This document shows, piece after piece, positions 35,887-44,417 of a stretch of 64,000 nt of DNA (positions are counted from its first letter, which is position 1; each line of letters begins with the position of its first letter). Made by a program: the position numbers and the translations under genes. The stretch comes from Hyphomicrobiales bacterium (lineage in GTDB: Bacteria > Pseudomonadota > Alphaproteobacteria > Rhizobiales > Rhizobiaceae), in NCBI GenBank assembly GCA_900472675.1, contig UCJA01000015.1, positions 310,001 through 374,000 of the forward strand. Reading direction: 5' to 3'. A model generated the notes under the pieces. It saw only the letters and a list, made by a program, of their open reading frames with translations, made no database searches and had not been told where the DNA came from.

Positions 35887-36006
35887 GCACCTCCCCCTTT
35901 AGGGCGGAGGTCGCAGCGAAGCTGCGGGTGGGGGTGACGCCACCCGCACAGGGATCGCCCCACCCCGGCCCGTCGGGCCGACCCTCCCCCTTAAGGGGAG
36001 GGGCAA
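35887..36006. repeat. Hairpin-rich intercistronic mosaic element (rhizobial intergenic repeat-like)
   Basis: Between the binding-protein and permease genes are four stems: CGCAGC/GCTGCG (35912-35926), GCGGGTGG/CCACCCGC (35924-35947), CGGCCCG/CGGGCCG (35966-35980) and the CCCTCCCCC...GGGGAGGG palindrome (35982-36002). The composition matches intergenic mosaic repeats common in Rhizobiaceae (RIME-like). Family assignment is from recall, and no second copy occurs in this window. Confidence 0.6.
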
Positions 36007-36011
36007 GCTTT

Positions 36012-37268
36012 TTACTTAGCCGGCTTGTACCAGCTGTCGAGGCCCTTCTGGAGCTTCTCGGCGGCGACCTTCGGCGTGTCCGTGCCGTTGATCACGTTGG
36101 CCGATTCGACCCAGGTTTCGTTTTCGAGGTTCGGCTTGCCGCGCGACAGGATCTGGTAGGTCGAACGGACGCTCGGCTTGAACGTGCCGCGCCAGGAAAC
36201 GAATTCCTGGGCCAGCGGGTCGGCCATCTTCACCGGTGTGGAATTCAGGCTAAAGAAGCCCGGCAGCGCGTTGGCATAGATGTCAGCGAACTCCGGCGAG
36301 GCAACCCAGGTCAGGAATTTCTTGGCTTCTTCCTGGTGGGCGCTCTTGGCATTGAGGGCAACGCCGATATCCGGATGGTCGGAGATGTAGCCGGTATCGC
36401 CAGCCTTCGGAACCGGCGGCGGGAAGGCGCCCATCTTGAACTGGGCCTGGCTGTTGAAGAGGGAGATTTCCCATGAGCCGGCCGGATAGATAGCGGCGCG
36501 GCCGAGCGTGAAGAGGTTCTGGCTGTCAGAATAGGTCTGAGCTTCAAAGCCATCGCCGAGATAAGGCTTCCACTTGGCGAGCTCTTCGTAGGGCTTGACC
36601 CAGTCTGCATCGGTCAGCTTCTGCTTGCCTTCGATCAGCGCCTTGCGGCCATCCTCACCCTTCCAGTAGTTCGGGCCGATGTTCTGGTAGCCCATGGTGG
36701 CGGCTTCCCAGAGATCCTTGGTGCCCATGGCGAGCGGAATGTAGGTGCCGTCCTTCTTGATCTTGTCGAGCGCGGCGTAGAATTCGTCGTTGGTCTTCGG
36801 AACGGCAATGCCGAGCTTCTCGAAGGCGTCCTTGTTGTAGATGAAGCCGTGGATAACCGAGGCCATCGGTACGCAGAAGGTCTTGGAGCCGTCGTCTGTG
36901 GACCAGGCGGCCTTGGCGACGGGCGAGAAGTTGCTCATGCCGGACAGGCCGGTCAGGTCGACGAGCTGCTTCTTGTTGAAGAGCTCGAGCGAGGCATCGA
37001 ACGGACGGCAGGTGATGATGTCGCCGGCAGAGCCTGCATCCAGCTTGGCGTTCAGCGAGGCGTTGTATTCGGTCGGCGCGGTTGGCGAGAAGACGAGCTT
37101 GATGCCCGGGTTCTTGGCCTGGAAGGCCGGGATGAGCTTTTCCTGCCAGATGGCCAGGTCGTCGTTGCGCCAGCTCTCGATGGTGAGCGTGACGTCGGCC
37201 GCATGCGCCATGCCGGCGGACGCCAGCACGGTTGCGGCAAGAAGCATGCCTGTGGTTGCGCGGATCAT
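36012..37268 (-). CDS. Sugar ABC transporter substrate-binding protein
   Basis: The 418-residue preprotein has a cleavable signal peptide (about 1-23, ending GMAHAAD) and the family 1 extracellular solute-binding fold. Typical segments are LTIESWRNDDLAIWQEKLIPA, the hinge region WEAATMGYQNIGPNYW and AAIYPAGSWEISLFN. It captures the sugar in the periplasm and passes it to the two permeases. It follows murQ by 27 bases and precedes the permease genes after a hairpin-rich gap. Context points to an N-acetylated amino sugar or its disaccharide, but specificity cannot be read from sequence. Confidence 0.92.
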   Translation of the reverse strand: MIRATTGMLLAATVLASAGMAHAADVTLTIESWRNDDLAIWQEKLIPAFQAKNPGIKLVFSPTAPTEYNASLNAKLDAGSAGDIITCRPFDASLELFNKKQLVDLTGLSGMSNFSPVAKAAWSTDDGSKTFCVPMASVIHGFIYNKDAFEKLGIAVPKTNDEFYAALDKIKKDGTYIPLAMGTKDLWEAATMGYQNIGPNYWKGEDGRKALIEGKQKLTDADWVKPYEELAKWKPYLGDGFEAQTYSDSQNLFTLGRAAIYPAGSWEISLFNSQAQFKMGAFPPPVPKAGDTGYISDHPDIGVALNAKSAHQEEAKKFLTWVASPEFADIYANALPGFFSLNSTPVKMADPLAQEFVSWRGTFKPSVRSTYQILSRGKPNLENETWVESANVINGTDTPKVAAEKLQKGLDSWYKPAK

Positions 37269-37295
37269 GATGCTGTTCTCCCTTTTATTAGCGCC

Positions 37296-38210
37296 TCAGG
37301 CGCGTTTGATGGAACTCGTGGAATGGCCCAGTTCGGCCAGAGCCGGGCGCAGGACCTGCTGTGTTTGCAGGAGAAGCGCCTGAGCTGCGGCGAGATCGGA
37401 GGCGCCGGCCGCCAGAAGGATGGCAAGCTTGACCGAGCCTCCTGCCTTCCCCAGCCAGTCGCCTGCCTGCTCGATCTCGATGCCGGCAATCTCCGCCACC
37501 ATTCCGGCGGCGCGCGCCCGAAGCTTTTCGTTGTCAGCGCGCAGATTGATCATGTGACCGTCGTGGACGTGGCCGAGCTTGATGGCAGCCAACGTCGACA
37601 GCATGTTCAGGGCGATCTTCTGGGCCGTGCCCGCTCCCATGCGGGTGGAGCCCGCCACAAGTTCTGGCGGCGTTTCGAGAAGGATGCGGATATCGGCTTC
37701 GTGGAACAGCTTGGCATTGCCGTTGTTGGCCATGGCAATCACCTTGGCGCCGCGCGCCTTGGCCTGATCGGCGATGGCAACGGCATAGGGTGTAAAACCG
37801 CTGGCCGAGACGCAGATGACGCAATCGGACGGCACGATCGCAGCCGCATCCCGTTCTGCAAGGAACAGATCGTCCTCGGGCGCGCCTTCCATATCCGTGA
37901 GGCTCGACATTCCGCCGGCCAAGAGAAGGACGATCTGCTCGCGCGGGATGCCATAGGTGCCGGGAAGTTCCAGCGCATCGGCCATGGCCATGAGACCGGA
38001 GCTGCCGGCGCCCACGTAGACCAGCCTGCTGCCATCCCTCAGGGTATCGGCGACGAGTTCCGCGGCGCGCGCAATGGAGCCCAGCGCCTTGTCGACAGCC
38101 TTCGCCGCCTCCTGCTGGCCCGCGGCCAGACGCTCAAGCACGGCAGCCGGCGGCAGCCTGTCGAGACCATCCGCTTTCCCGTTGGTTGCTTCGGTGGCGA
38201 TTTTGCTCAT
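37296..38210 (-). CDS. murQ: N-acetylmuramic acid 6-phosphate etherase
   Basis: MurQ cleaves the D-lactyl ether of MurNAc-6-phosphate to give GlcNAc-6-phosphate. The 304-residue protein has an SIS domain with the diagnostic blocks LVYVGAGSSGLMAMADALE, DVAIVISASG-like CVICVSASGFTPYAV and VAGSTRMGAGTAQKIALNML. The C-terminal helical region follows. Its length is normal. It is the first gene of the minus-strand arm, directly downstream of the operator near 38234-38250, and divergent from the kinase gene. With NagA and the SIS deaminase encoded on the other arm it completes conversion of MurNAc-6-phosphate to central metabolism. Confidence 0.93.
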   Translation of the reverse strand: MSKIATEATNGKADGLDRLPPAAVLERLAAGQQEAAKAVDKALGSIARAAELVADTLRDGSRLVYVGAGSSGLMAMADALELPGTYGIPREQIVLLLAGGMSSLTDMEGAPEDDLFLAERDAAAIVPSDCVICVSASGFTPYAVAIADQAKARGAKVIAMANNGNAKLFHEADIRILLETPPELVAGSTRMGAGTAQKIALNMLSTLAAIKLGHVHDGHMINLRADNEKLRARAAGMVAEIAGIEIEQAGDWLGKAGGSVKLAILLAAGASDLAAAQALLLQTQQVLRPALAELGHSTSSIKRA

Positions 38211-38233
38211 CCGGTTCTCCCTCGTTTAAAATG

Positions 38234-38250
38234 ATGCCAAAAAAATACCA
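38234..38250 (-). promoter_or_regulatory. Operator-like TGGTAT-N5-TGGCAT before murQ
   Basis: On the minus strand, TGGTAT (38250-38245) and TGGCAT (38239-38234) are spaced by TTTTT, an 11-base period. The element lies 24 bases upstream of the murQ start, inside a plausible promoter (TAGACA-N17-ATCATT). A near-identical copy precedes the divergent kinase gene. Confidence 0.65.
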
Positions 38251-38378
38251 ATTGTCTAGCAAGAAATTAACGGAGGGTGACGAAATCATCGCTCTCTGAA
38301 CCTCAGGACAGATTATCGGGAACCTTTTCAAGGATTTGTCTATCACATTAGCAAATTTCTGAAAACAGGCTTGGTAAA

Positions 38379-38395
38379 TGGTATTTTTTTGGTAT
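38379..38395 (+). promoter_or_regulatory. Operator-like TGGTAT-N5-TGGTAT before the BadF-type kinase
   Basis: TGGTAT occurs at 38379-38384 and 38390-38395 with TTTTT between, 20 bases before the ATG at 38415. It overlaps a candidate promoter TTGGTA-N16-TATCCT (38371-38398). The same element occurs before murQ on the opposite strand. Confidence 0.65.
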
Positions 38396-38414
38396 CCTTT
38401 TTGCGGAGGTATCG

Positions 38415-39314
38415 ATGACGGTCTATTTCCTGGGAATTGATGGTGGAGGAACCAGCTGCCGTGCGGCGCTGGCCAATGCCGACGGCTTGGTGATCGGTCG
38501 CGGCAAGAGCGGCGCCTCCAACATACTGACGGATCCGGACACCGCTCTCAAGCATATCATCGAAGCGTCGGAACAGGCGTTCGAGGACGCGGGGTTGTCG
38601 CCGCAGCTTGCCTCGAGCTTTGCCATTCTCGGACTTGCCGGCAACAACGTCGGCGACGCTGTCAGTTACGTGACGGCGCGGTTGCCCTTTGCAAAGGCCG
38701 ATATCGTCTCGGACGGCGTGATCGCCCTGCAGGGTGCCATCGGCGACGCGGACGGCGCGATCGGCATCGTCGGGACCGGGACGGTCTATATCGTGCGGCA
38801 GGACGGCCTTCTCCGCTCAGTTGCCGGCTGGGGCTTCCAGGTGAGCGACCTCGGCAGCGGCGCCCGGCTCGGGCAGATGGTGCTGCAGGAATGCCTGCTC
38901 GCCTATGACCACATCCATCCCATGACGGGCTTGTCGGAAGCGATCCTTGCGGAGTTTGCTGGCCGACCCGAAAACGTGGTGGAATTTGCCCGGCTGGCAA
39001 AGCCCGGCGAATTCGGCCGCTTCACGCCGACGCTCTTCCAATGCGCCGAGCGTGGCGATGCGGCAGCGCTGCGCATCCTCGAGACGGGTGCTACCGGCAT
39101 CAACGAGGCGCTTGATGCTGTTGCCAAGCTTACCGGCGACAGGGGACGTCTCTGCCTTCTCGGTGGCCTTGCGCCGCTCTACCCGCCTTACCTTGCCGAG
39201 CGCCATCGCCTGCGCCTATCGCAGCCGCTCGCCGACGCCCTGACAGGTGCGGTTGCGCTTGCGGTGAAAACCTATGGCGTTCCCGACGCGGCTCGGGCGG
39301 AGGCCCGGGCATGA
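38415..39314 (+). CDS. BadF/BadG/BcrA-type ATPase, probable amino-sugar kinase
   Basis: The 299-residue protein is an ASKHA-fold ATPase with the phosphate-1 motif FLGIDGGGTSCRAALA, phosphate-2 motif IGIVGTGTVYIV and the adenosine segment LCLLGGLAPLYPPYL. The BadF family includes N-acetylglucosamine kinases and the MurNAc/GlcNAc kinase MurK. In this setting it probably phosphorylates the sugar delivered by the ABC transporter, giving GlcNAc-6-phosphate or MurNAc-6-phosphate. A strong GCGGAGGT site precedes the ATG. Its stop overlaps the start of the GntR gene (ATGA). Confidence 0.88.
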   Translation: MTVYFLGIDGGGTSCRAALANADGLVIGRGKSGASNILTDPDTALKHIIEASEQAFEDAGLSPQLASSFAILGLAGNNVGDAVSYVTARLPFAKADIVSDGVIALQGAIGDADGAIGIVGTGTVYIVRQDGLLRSVAGWGFQVSDLGSGARLGQMVLQECLLAYDHIHPMTGLSEAILAEFAGRPENVVEFARLAKPGEFGRFTPTLFQCAERGDAAALRILETGATGINEALDAVAKLTGDRGRLCLLGGLAPLYPPYLAERHRLRLSQPLADALTGAVALAVKTYGVPDAARAEARA

Positions 39315-40075
39315 GCCAGACGCTTTCCGACATCCTGCCGCTCGACGGGCTTCAAGGTGCGGGCACCGGTCCGCTTTACAGGAAGCTGCGCCAGAGCCTT
39401 GAAGAGGCGATCCGGTCGGGCAAGCTTGATCACGGCGACGCATTGCCTGCGGAGCGCGACCTTGCGGATTATGCGCATGTGAGCCGGGTGACGGTACGCA
39501 AGGCGGTCGACGACCTGGTGCGAGACGGTCTGCTGACGCGCCGGCATGGCTCGGGTACCTTCGTGGTAAAGCCGATGTCGCGGGTGGAGCAGCCGCTGAC
39601 CCGGCTGACCTCGTTTACCGAAGACATGGCGCGGCGCGGGCTGGTGACGCGCTCCGAATGGCTGGAGCGCGGGCTTTTTCACCCCTCGCCCGAAGAGATG
39701 ATGATGCTGGGGCTCGCGCCCGGCACCAGCGTGGCGCGGATCGGTCGCCTGCGCATCGCCAACGACATGCCGCTTGCCATCGAACGGGCCAGCATTTCCG
39801 CCGAGTTCCTCCCCGACCCGTCGGCGGTCACCACATCGCTCTATGTCGAGCTTGAAAAGAAGGATGCCCGCCCGGTGCGCGCCATCCAGCGGATTTCCGC
39901 CTGCAACATGAAGAAGACCGATGCGGGACTTCTCTGCGTGCCGGTGGAATCGGCGGGGCTTTCCATCGAGCGGGTCTCCTATCTGGCGTCCGGTCGCGTG
40001 GTGGAGCTGACCCGGTCGCTCTATCGCGGCGACGCCTATGATTTCGTGGCCGAGCTTTCGCTTGGCGAAAACTAA
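39311..40075 (+). CDS. GntR-family (HutC subfamily) transcriptional regulator
   Basis: The 254-residue protein has an N-terminal winged helix (about 20-85, with LPAERDLADYAHVSRVTVRK and LVRDGLLTRRHGSGTFV) and a C-terminal UTRA ligand domain (about 100-250). HutC-type regulators such as NagR/YvoA and DasR bind phosphorylated amino sugars and release DNA. It sits between the kinase and deaminase genes, so it is the natural candidate for the TGGTAT-N5-TGGYAT sites in the divergent promoter region. The effector is likely GlcNAc-6P or GlcN-6P, by analogy. Confidence 0.92.
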   Translation: MSQTLSDILPLDGLQGAGTGPLYRKLRQSLEEAIRSGKLDHGDALPAERDLADYAHVSRVTVRKAVDDLVRDGLLTRRHGSGTFVVKPMSRVEQPLTRLTSFTEDMARRGLVTRSEWLERGLFHPSPEEMMMLGLAPGTSVARIGRLRIANDMPLAIERASISAEFLPDPSAVTTSLYVELEKKDARPVRAIQRISACNMKKTDAGLLCVPVESAGLSIERVSYLASGRVVELTRSLYRGDAYDFVAELSLGEN

Positions 40076-40094
40076 CAGTTCCAAGGACATGACC

Positions 40095-41117
40095 ATGCAG
40101 ACGCATATGCGGCAGGAAATCAACGAAATCCCCGAGGCGGTGGCCCGGCTGCTGGAGCGCTCCTCGACCGAGCTGGCATCGGCCGGCCGCGCCCTGCGCG
40201 AAAAGGATCCGGCATTTCTGGTCACCATCGCGCGAGGATCGTCCGACCATGCCGCAACCTTCATCAAATACGCAATCGAGCTTACCGCCGGTCGCCCGGT
40301 TGCTTCGCTCGGGCCCTCGCTTGCTTCCATCTACGGCGCCAAGCTGCAGCTCGGCGGAGGAGCGGCGATCGCCATCTCCCAGTCCGGCAAGAGCCCGGAT
40401 ATCGTCGCCATGGCGCAGGCGGCGACTGCCAGCGGTGCGGTTGCGATCGCGCTGACCAATACCCTCCCCTCGCCGATCGCCAGCGCCTGCTCGCATGCCA
40501 TCAATATCCAGGCGGGACCGGAGCTTGCGGTTGCGGCCACCAAATCCTTCGTCAACTCGATCGTTGCCGGGCTCGCACTGCTCGCCGAATGGGTTGATGA
40601 TGCGGAGCTGCGCGCGGCGCTGCAGCGGCTCCCCGGTCACTTCGAACAGGCGGTGAAGCTCGAGTGGAACGAGCTTGCGCAGGAACTGGGCGAGGCGGAA
40701 TCGCTTTACATGCTGGGTCGCGGCCCGGCACTGGCGATTGCCAGCGAAGCGGCGCTGAAGTTCAAGGAAACCTCCAACATGCATGCCGAAGCCTATTCGG
40801 CGGCGGAAGTCCTGCATGGTCCGGTGGCGCTTGTGGAAAGGCATTTTCCGGTCGTGACCTTTGCGGCACGTGACGCTGCCGAAGGATCGGCTGTCGAGAT
40901 TGCCGATGCACTGGCCACCAAGGGCGCGCTGGTGTTTGCCACCTCCGACCGGCTTTCGACGGCCCGCCGTCTTCCGTTTGTCGCAACCGGCCACCCACTC
41001 ACCGACGCGCTGGCGCTGATCCTGCCGTTCTACGGCTTCGTGGAAGCCTGGTCGCGCGCCAAGGGCCTTAACCCGGATTCACCCGTGGCGCTCAAGAAGG
41101 TGACGGAGACCCTATGA
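40095..41117 (+). CDS. SIS-domain sugar isomerase/deaminase (NagB-II/AgaS type glucosamine-6-phosphate deaminase)
   Basis: The 340-residue protein has two SIS domains resembling the isomerase half of GlmS without its glutaminase domain. Typical segments are VTIARGSSDHAATFIKYAIE, AIAISQSGKSPDIVAMAQAA, AATKSFVNSIVAGL and MHAEAYSAAEVLHGPVALVE. Such stand-alone proteins include the type II glucosamine-6-phosphate deaminase (NagB-II) of Shewanella, which replaces classical NagB. Between GntR and nagA that is the likely role: GlcN-6P to fructose-6P plus ammonia. The ATG at 40095 has AAGGA upstream. ATG at 40089 is too close to it. Its stop overlaps the nagA start. Confidence 0.9.
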   Translation: MQTHMRQEINEIPEAVARLLERSSTELASAGRALREKDPAFLVTIARGSSDHAATFIKYAIELTAGRPVASLGPSLASIYGAKLQLGGGAAIAISQSGKSPDIVAMAQAATASGAVAIALTNTLPSPIASACSHAINIQAGPELAVAATKSFVNSIVAGLALLAEWVDDAELRAALQRLPGHFEQAVKLEWNELAQELGEAESLYMLGRGPALAIASEAALKFKETSNMHAEAYSAAEVLHGPVALVERHFPVVTFAARDAAEGSAVEIADALATKGALVFATSDRLSTARRLPFVATGHPLTDALALILPFYGFVEAWSRAKGLNPDSPVALKKVTETL

Positions 41118-42277
41118 GCATGTCCAAGGCCCTCACCGGCGCCCGGATCTTCGACGGCACCTCCTGGCACGACGACAAGGCGCTACTTGTGGCCGACGGC
41201 CGCATCGAGGCGCTGGTTGCACAGACCGATCTTGCCGAGGGTGTCGAGATCATCGACGTGTCCGGCCAGATGATCGTGCCGGGCTTCATCGATCTCCAGG
41301 TGAACGGCGGCGGCGGGGTTCTGCTGAACGAGGCGACGACGGTTGCCGGCATTGCGCAGATCTGCTCGGCGCATGCGAGGTTAGGCACGACCGGGCTTTT
41401 GCCGACCCTGATTACCGATACGCCGGCGATTACCGCCGCCGCCATCGAAGCGGGCAAGCAGGCCATGCGTGAGCGCGTGGCCGGTTTCCTGGGCCTGCAC
41501 CTGGAAGGGCCGCATCTGTCGCTGGCGCGCAAGGGGGCCCATGATCCGGCGCTGATCCGTCCGATGCTGGAGGAGGACCTCGAACGCATTCTGTCCTGCC
41601 GCGGCGTTTTCCAGGCGCTGATGACGACAGTTGCGCCGGAAAGCGTGACGCCGGAGCAGGTGACGCGGCTGGCGGAGGCCGGCTTCATCGTCAGCATCGG
41701 CCATACCGACAGCAGCTATGCCACGGCAGAGATCTATGCCGCTGCCGGCGCGCGAACGGTGACCCATCTCTTCAACGCAATGAGCCCGCTTGCCCATCGC
41801 GAACCCGGCATCGTCGGGGCGGCACTCGACATCGGCGCGCTTCATGCGGGCTTGATCGCAGACGGCATCCATGTCCACCCCGTTGCCATGGGGGTCGCGC
41901 TGCGTGCCAAAACCGGTCCCGGGCGGATCTTCCTGGTCACCGACGCCATGTCGACCATCGGCACGGATCTCACCAGCTTTACCCTCAACGGGCGCGAGAT
42001 CCTGCGCCGCGACGGGCGGCTGACGCTTGCCGACGGGACGCTGGCCGGTGCGGACATCGACATGATTTCCTCGGTTCGCTTCGTGCATGACACGCTTGGG
42101 CTGCCACTCGAAGAGGCGCTGCGGATGGCATCTGCCTATCCCGCCGAGGCGGCGAAGCTTTCCGACCGAAAGGGAGCGATCCGGCCCGGCCTCGACGCGG
42201 ACTTCGTGGTGCTGACGGATAAGCTTGACGTGCAGAGCACCTGGATCGGCGGCACTTGCGTCTACCGCGCCAGCTGA
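41114..42277 (+). CDS. nagA: N-acetylglucosamine-6-phosphate deacetylase
   Basis: NagA removes the acetyl group of GlcNAc-6-phosphate. The 387-residue amidohydrolase has VPGFIDLQVNGGGGVLLNEA near the N terminus, the metal-binding glutamate in HLEGPHLSL, histidines in SIGHTDSSY and THLFNAMSPL, and the catalytic aspartate in LVTDAMSTIG. Its length fits the family. It overlaps the SIS deaminase gene by four bases and ends the plus-strand arm. Its last 16 bases overlap the 3' end of the convergent tctE gene, so no intergenic terminator is possible there. Confidence 0.95.
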   Translation: MSMSKALTGARIFDGTSWHDDKALLVADGRIEALVAQTDLAEGVEIIDVSGQMIVPGFIDLQVNGGGGVLLNEATTVAGIAQICSAHARLGTTGLLPTLITDTPAITAAAIEAGKQAMRERVAGFLGLHLEGPHLSLARKGAHDPALIRPMLEEDLERILSCRGVFQALMTTVAPESVTPEQVTRLAEAGFIVSIGHTDSSYATAEIYAAAGARTVTHLFNAMSPLAHREPGIVGAALDIGALHAGLIADGIHVHPVAMGVALRAKTGPGRIFLVTDAMSTIGTDLTSFTLNGREILRRDGRLTLADGTLAGADIDMISSVRFVHDTLGLPLEEALRMASAYPAEAAKLSDRKGAIRPGLDADFVVLTDKLDVQSTWIGGTCVYRAS

Positions 42278-43671
42278 GGCACGGGACCATTGTCGGCCGG
42301 GGCAAAGGCGACCTGCACCTTGAGCCCCCGGCCGGCGTTTCCTTCCAGAAGGGCAAGTCTTGCGCCGTGAAGGCGGGCGATCTCTTCCACGATCGGAAGT
42401 CCCAGACCGGTTCCGGAGGCATCGGCGCGGCCACCGCGTTCGAAGCGAGCAAGCACGGCGGCGCGTTTTTCCGCGGGGATCCCCGGGCCGTCGTCTTCCA
42501 CCTCCAGCACAGCGGCATCTCCCGGGCGTAGAATGCGCACCGTCACCTCGGCACCGCTGCCGGCATAAAGGAGGGCATTAGCAATCAGGTTCTTCAGGAG
42601 CTCGCCGAGCAGAAGCGGCTCGGCCATGACCTGTACTTCACCCTCTCCCTCAAAGCCGAGGTCGATGCCCGCGTCGGCCGCCTGCGGCACATGATCGGCG
42701 GTGGCGGAGCGGGCGAGGCTGACAAGATCGACCTGCTGCATGGATGCTGCGCGGGTGGCGGCATCGATCCTTGCCATCAGCAGCAGCTGCGCCAGAAGCC
42801 GCTCGGCATCCGCCACCGCCTCATCAGCCTTGCGGGCGGCCTGGCGCGCCTCCTCCAGCGTGCCGGCCCGATTGGCGAGCGCCAGCTGGGTGCGGATGAT
42901 GGCGAGCGGCGTGCGCAGCTGGTGGCTGGCATTGCCGGTAAAGTGACGCAGGGCATCGAGCGCGCCCTCCAGCCGCACCATGAAGGAGTTCACGGTCTCC
43001 ACCAGCCCCTGCACCTCGCTCGGCACCTGTTGGTCGATCGGGTGAAGATCGTCCGGGCTGCGCTCGGCAATCGCCTCGCTGAAGCGGTAGAGCGGCCGCA
43101 GCGACAGGGTGACGGCCACCCAGACGATCACCGCAGCGCCCGCCATCATGAACAGGAGGCGCAGCGCCGAGCGCAACAGGATGGTGCGCGTCAGCTGCTG
43201 GCGGGCCATGGTGGTTTCGGCCACGGTGACCAGGAAAGGGACCGAGCGGATGCCGGTCGAGGCGGACCGGGCGAGCGCTGCGACGCGGATGGGTTCGCCG
43301 CGGAAGATGGCATTGCCGAAGGCGGCGGCCTGACCCTCGCGACGGGCAAGCGACGGAAGGTTCTGGTAGCCGGTGATGAAGTTTCCGGGCGGTCCGTCGA
43401 CCCGGTAGAAGACCCGGTCCTGGGCTGCCGAGGTCAGCATTTCCAGCGCCACATAGGGGATATCGACCTCGAGCGAGCCGTCCTCCGAGACGATGACGCG
43501 TTCGGCGATCGCCAGTGCGGATCCGGCCAGCACCCGGTCCGATACTTCGTTTGCCGTATCGACTGCTTCGTTCCAGGTGTCGGCCATGGCGACGACCCCG
43601 ATCACCGCGGTGGAAATCAGAAGCCAGGCCAGCAGGCGCCGGCGCAGGGAATAGGCAGCGGTCGGCGTCAT
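42262..43671 (-). CDS. tctE: TctE-type sensor histidine kinase
   Basis: The 469-residue membrane kinase has two membrane helices (about 12-30 and 172-191) around a periplasmic sensor region, a HAMP segment, HisKA with His250 in TGNASHQLRTPLAII, and the ATPase domain with EDDGPGIP and GTGLGLPIV. The periplasmic domain has the 2CSK_N shape seen in TctE and related sensors of tricarboxylate uptake. It is coupled to tctD by a four-base overlap. It should respond to citrate-like substrates, possibly through the periplasmic binding protein encoded at 45069-46145, and control tctCBA. Confidence 0.9.
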   Translation of the reverse strand: MTPTAAYSLRRRLLAWLLISTAVIGVVAMADTWNEAVDTANEVSDRVLAGSALAIAERVIVSEDGSLEVDIPYVALEMLTSAAQDRVFYRVDGPPGNFITGYQNLPSLARREGQAAAFGNAIFRGEPIRVAALARSASTGIRSVPFLVTVAETTMARQQLTRTILLRSALRLLFMMAGAAVIVWVAVTLSLRPLYRFSEAIAERSPDDLHPIDQQVPSEVQGLVETVNSFMVRLEGALDALRHFTGNASHQLRTPLAIIRTQLALANRAGTLEEARQAARKADEAVADAERLLAQLLLMARIDAATRAASMQQVDLVSLARSATADHVPQAADAGIDLGFEGEGEVQVMAEPLLLGELLKNLIANALLYAGSGAEVTVRILRPGDAAVLEVEDDGPGIPAEKRAAVLARFERGGRADASGTGLGLPIVEEIARLHGARLALLEGNAGRGLKVQVAFAPADNGPVPQLAR

Positions 43672-44348
43672 GGAGGCGTCGCCAGCCGTTCCAGGTAATA
43701 GCCTATGCCGCGGGCGGTCTTCACCGTCAGGCCGTGGGGCGCCAGACGTCGGCGCAGCCGGCTGACATACTGCTCGATGGCATTGGCCGAGAGGTCCTCG
43801 TCGAAGCCGGTCAGCGAACGCATGATCGCCTCCTTGGAAACGACCTTGCCTGCCCGCAGGAACAGGAGCTCCAGCAGCGCCACCTCACGGGCCGGAATGT
43901 CGATCGGCAGATCGTCGTCGCTCCGGAAGGTGCGCGAGGTGAGATCGAAGGTGACGGCGCCATAGGTGACGAGCGAACTGCGCAGGCCGGAGTGGCGCCT
44001 CAGCAGCACGCGGATACGCGCCTCGAACTCGGAGACATCGAAGGGCTTGATCATGTAATCGTCGGCGCCGAGGTCGAGCCCCTTCACCCGCTCTTCCGGG
44101 GTGCCCCGCGCCGTCAGGATCATCACGGCCGCCCGGTTCTGCCGCGCCCGCATGGAGCGCAGCACGTCCAGCCCGTCCATTTCCGGCAGGTTGAGATCGA
44201 GGATGACAAGATCGTAGATTTCGGCGGCAGCAACTGCCTCGGCGGAGGCGCCGTCGGCCACGCGGTCCACCGCATAGCCGCTGCCGCGCAAGATGGAGGC
44301 CAGCCCATCAGCCAGCGTCTGATTGTCCTCCACCAGAAGAATGCGCAC
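43668..44348 (-). CDS. tctD: OmpR-family response regulator, TctD type
   Basis: The 226-residue protein has a receiver domain with phospho-accepting Asp51 in LVILDLNLPEMDG and Lys in MIKPFD, then an OmpR-type winged helix with AIEQYVSRLRRRLAPHG and the end marker KTARGIGYYLE. It is translated just before tctE (ATGA overlap). The expected target is the tctC promoter, where repeated TGTCAG motifs occur. Confidence 0.93.
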   Translation of the reverse strand: MRILLVEDNQTLADGLASILRGSGYAVDRVADGASAEAVAAAEIYDLVILDLNLPEMDGLDVLRSMRARQNRAAVMILTARGTPEERVKGLDLGADDYMIKPFDVSEFEARIRVLLRRHSGLRSSLVTYGAVTFDLTSRTFRSDDDLPIDIPAREVALLELLFLRAGKVVSKEAIMRSLTGFDEDLSANAIEQYVSRLRRRLAPHGLTVKTARGIGYYLERLATPP

Positions 44349-44417
44349 CCGTGGCTGTCCCCCGTCCCGTTCGCGCCAGTCTACAGGCGCGACGGGTGGA
44401 AGTCACGGGAGCCGGTG

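Noticed and set aside
35004-36476. 490-codon plus-strand open frame
   Set aside because: Antisense to the permease and binding-protein genes and running through the intergenic repeat. A shadow frame.
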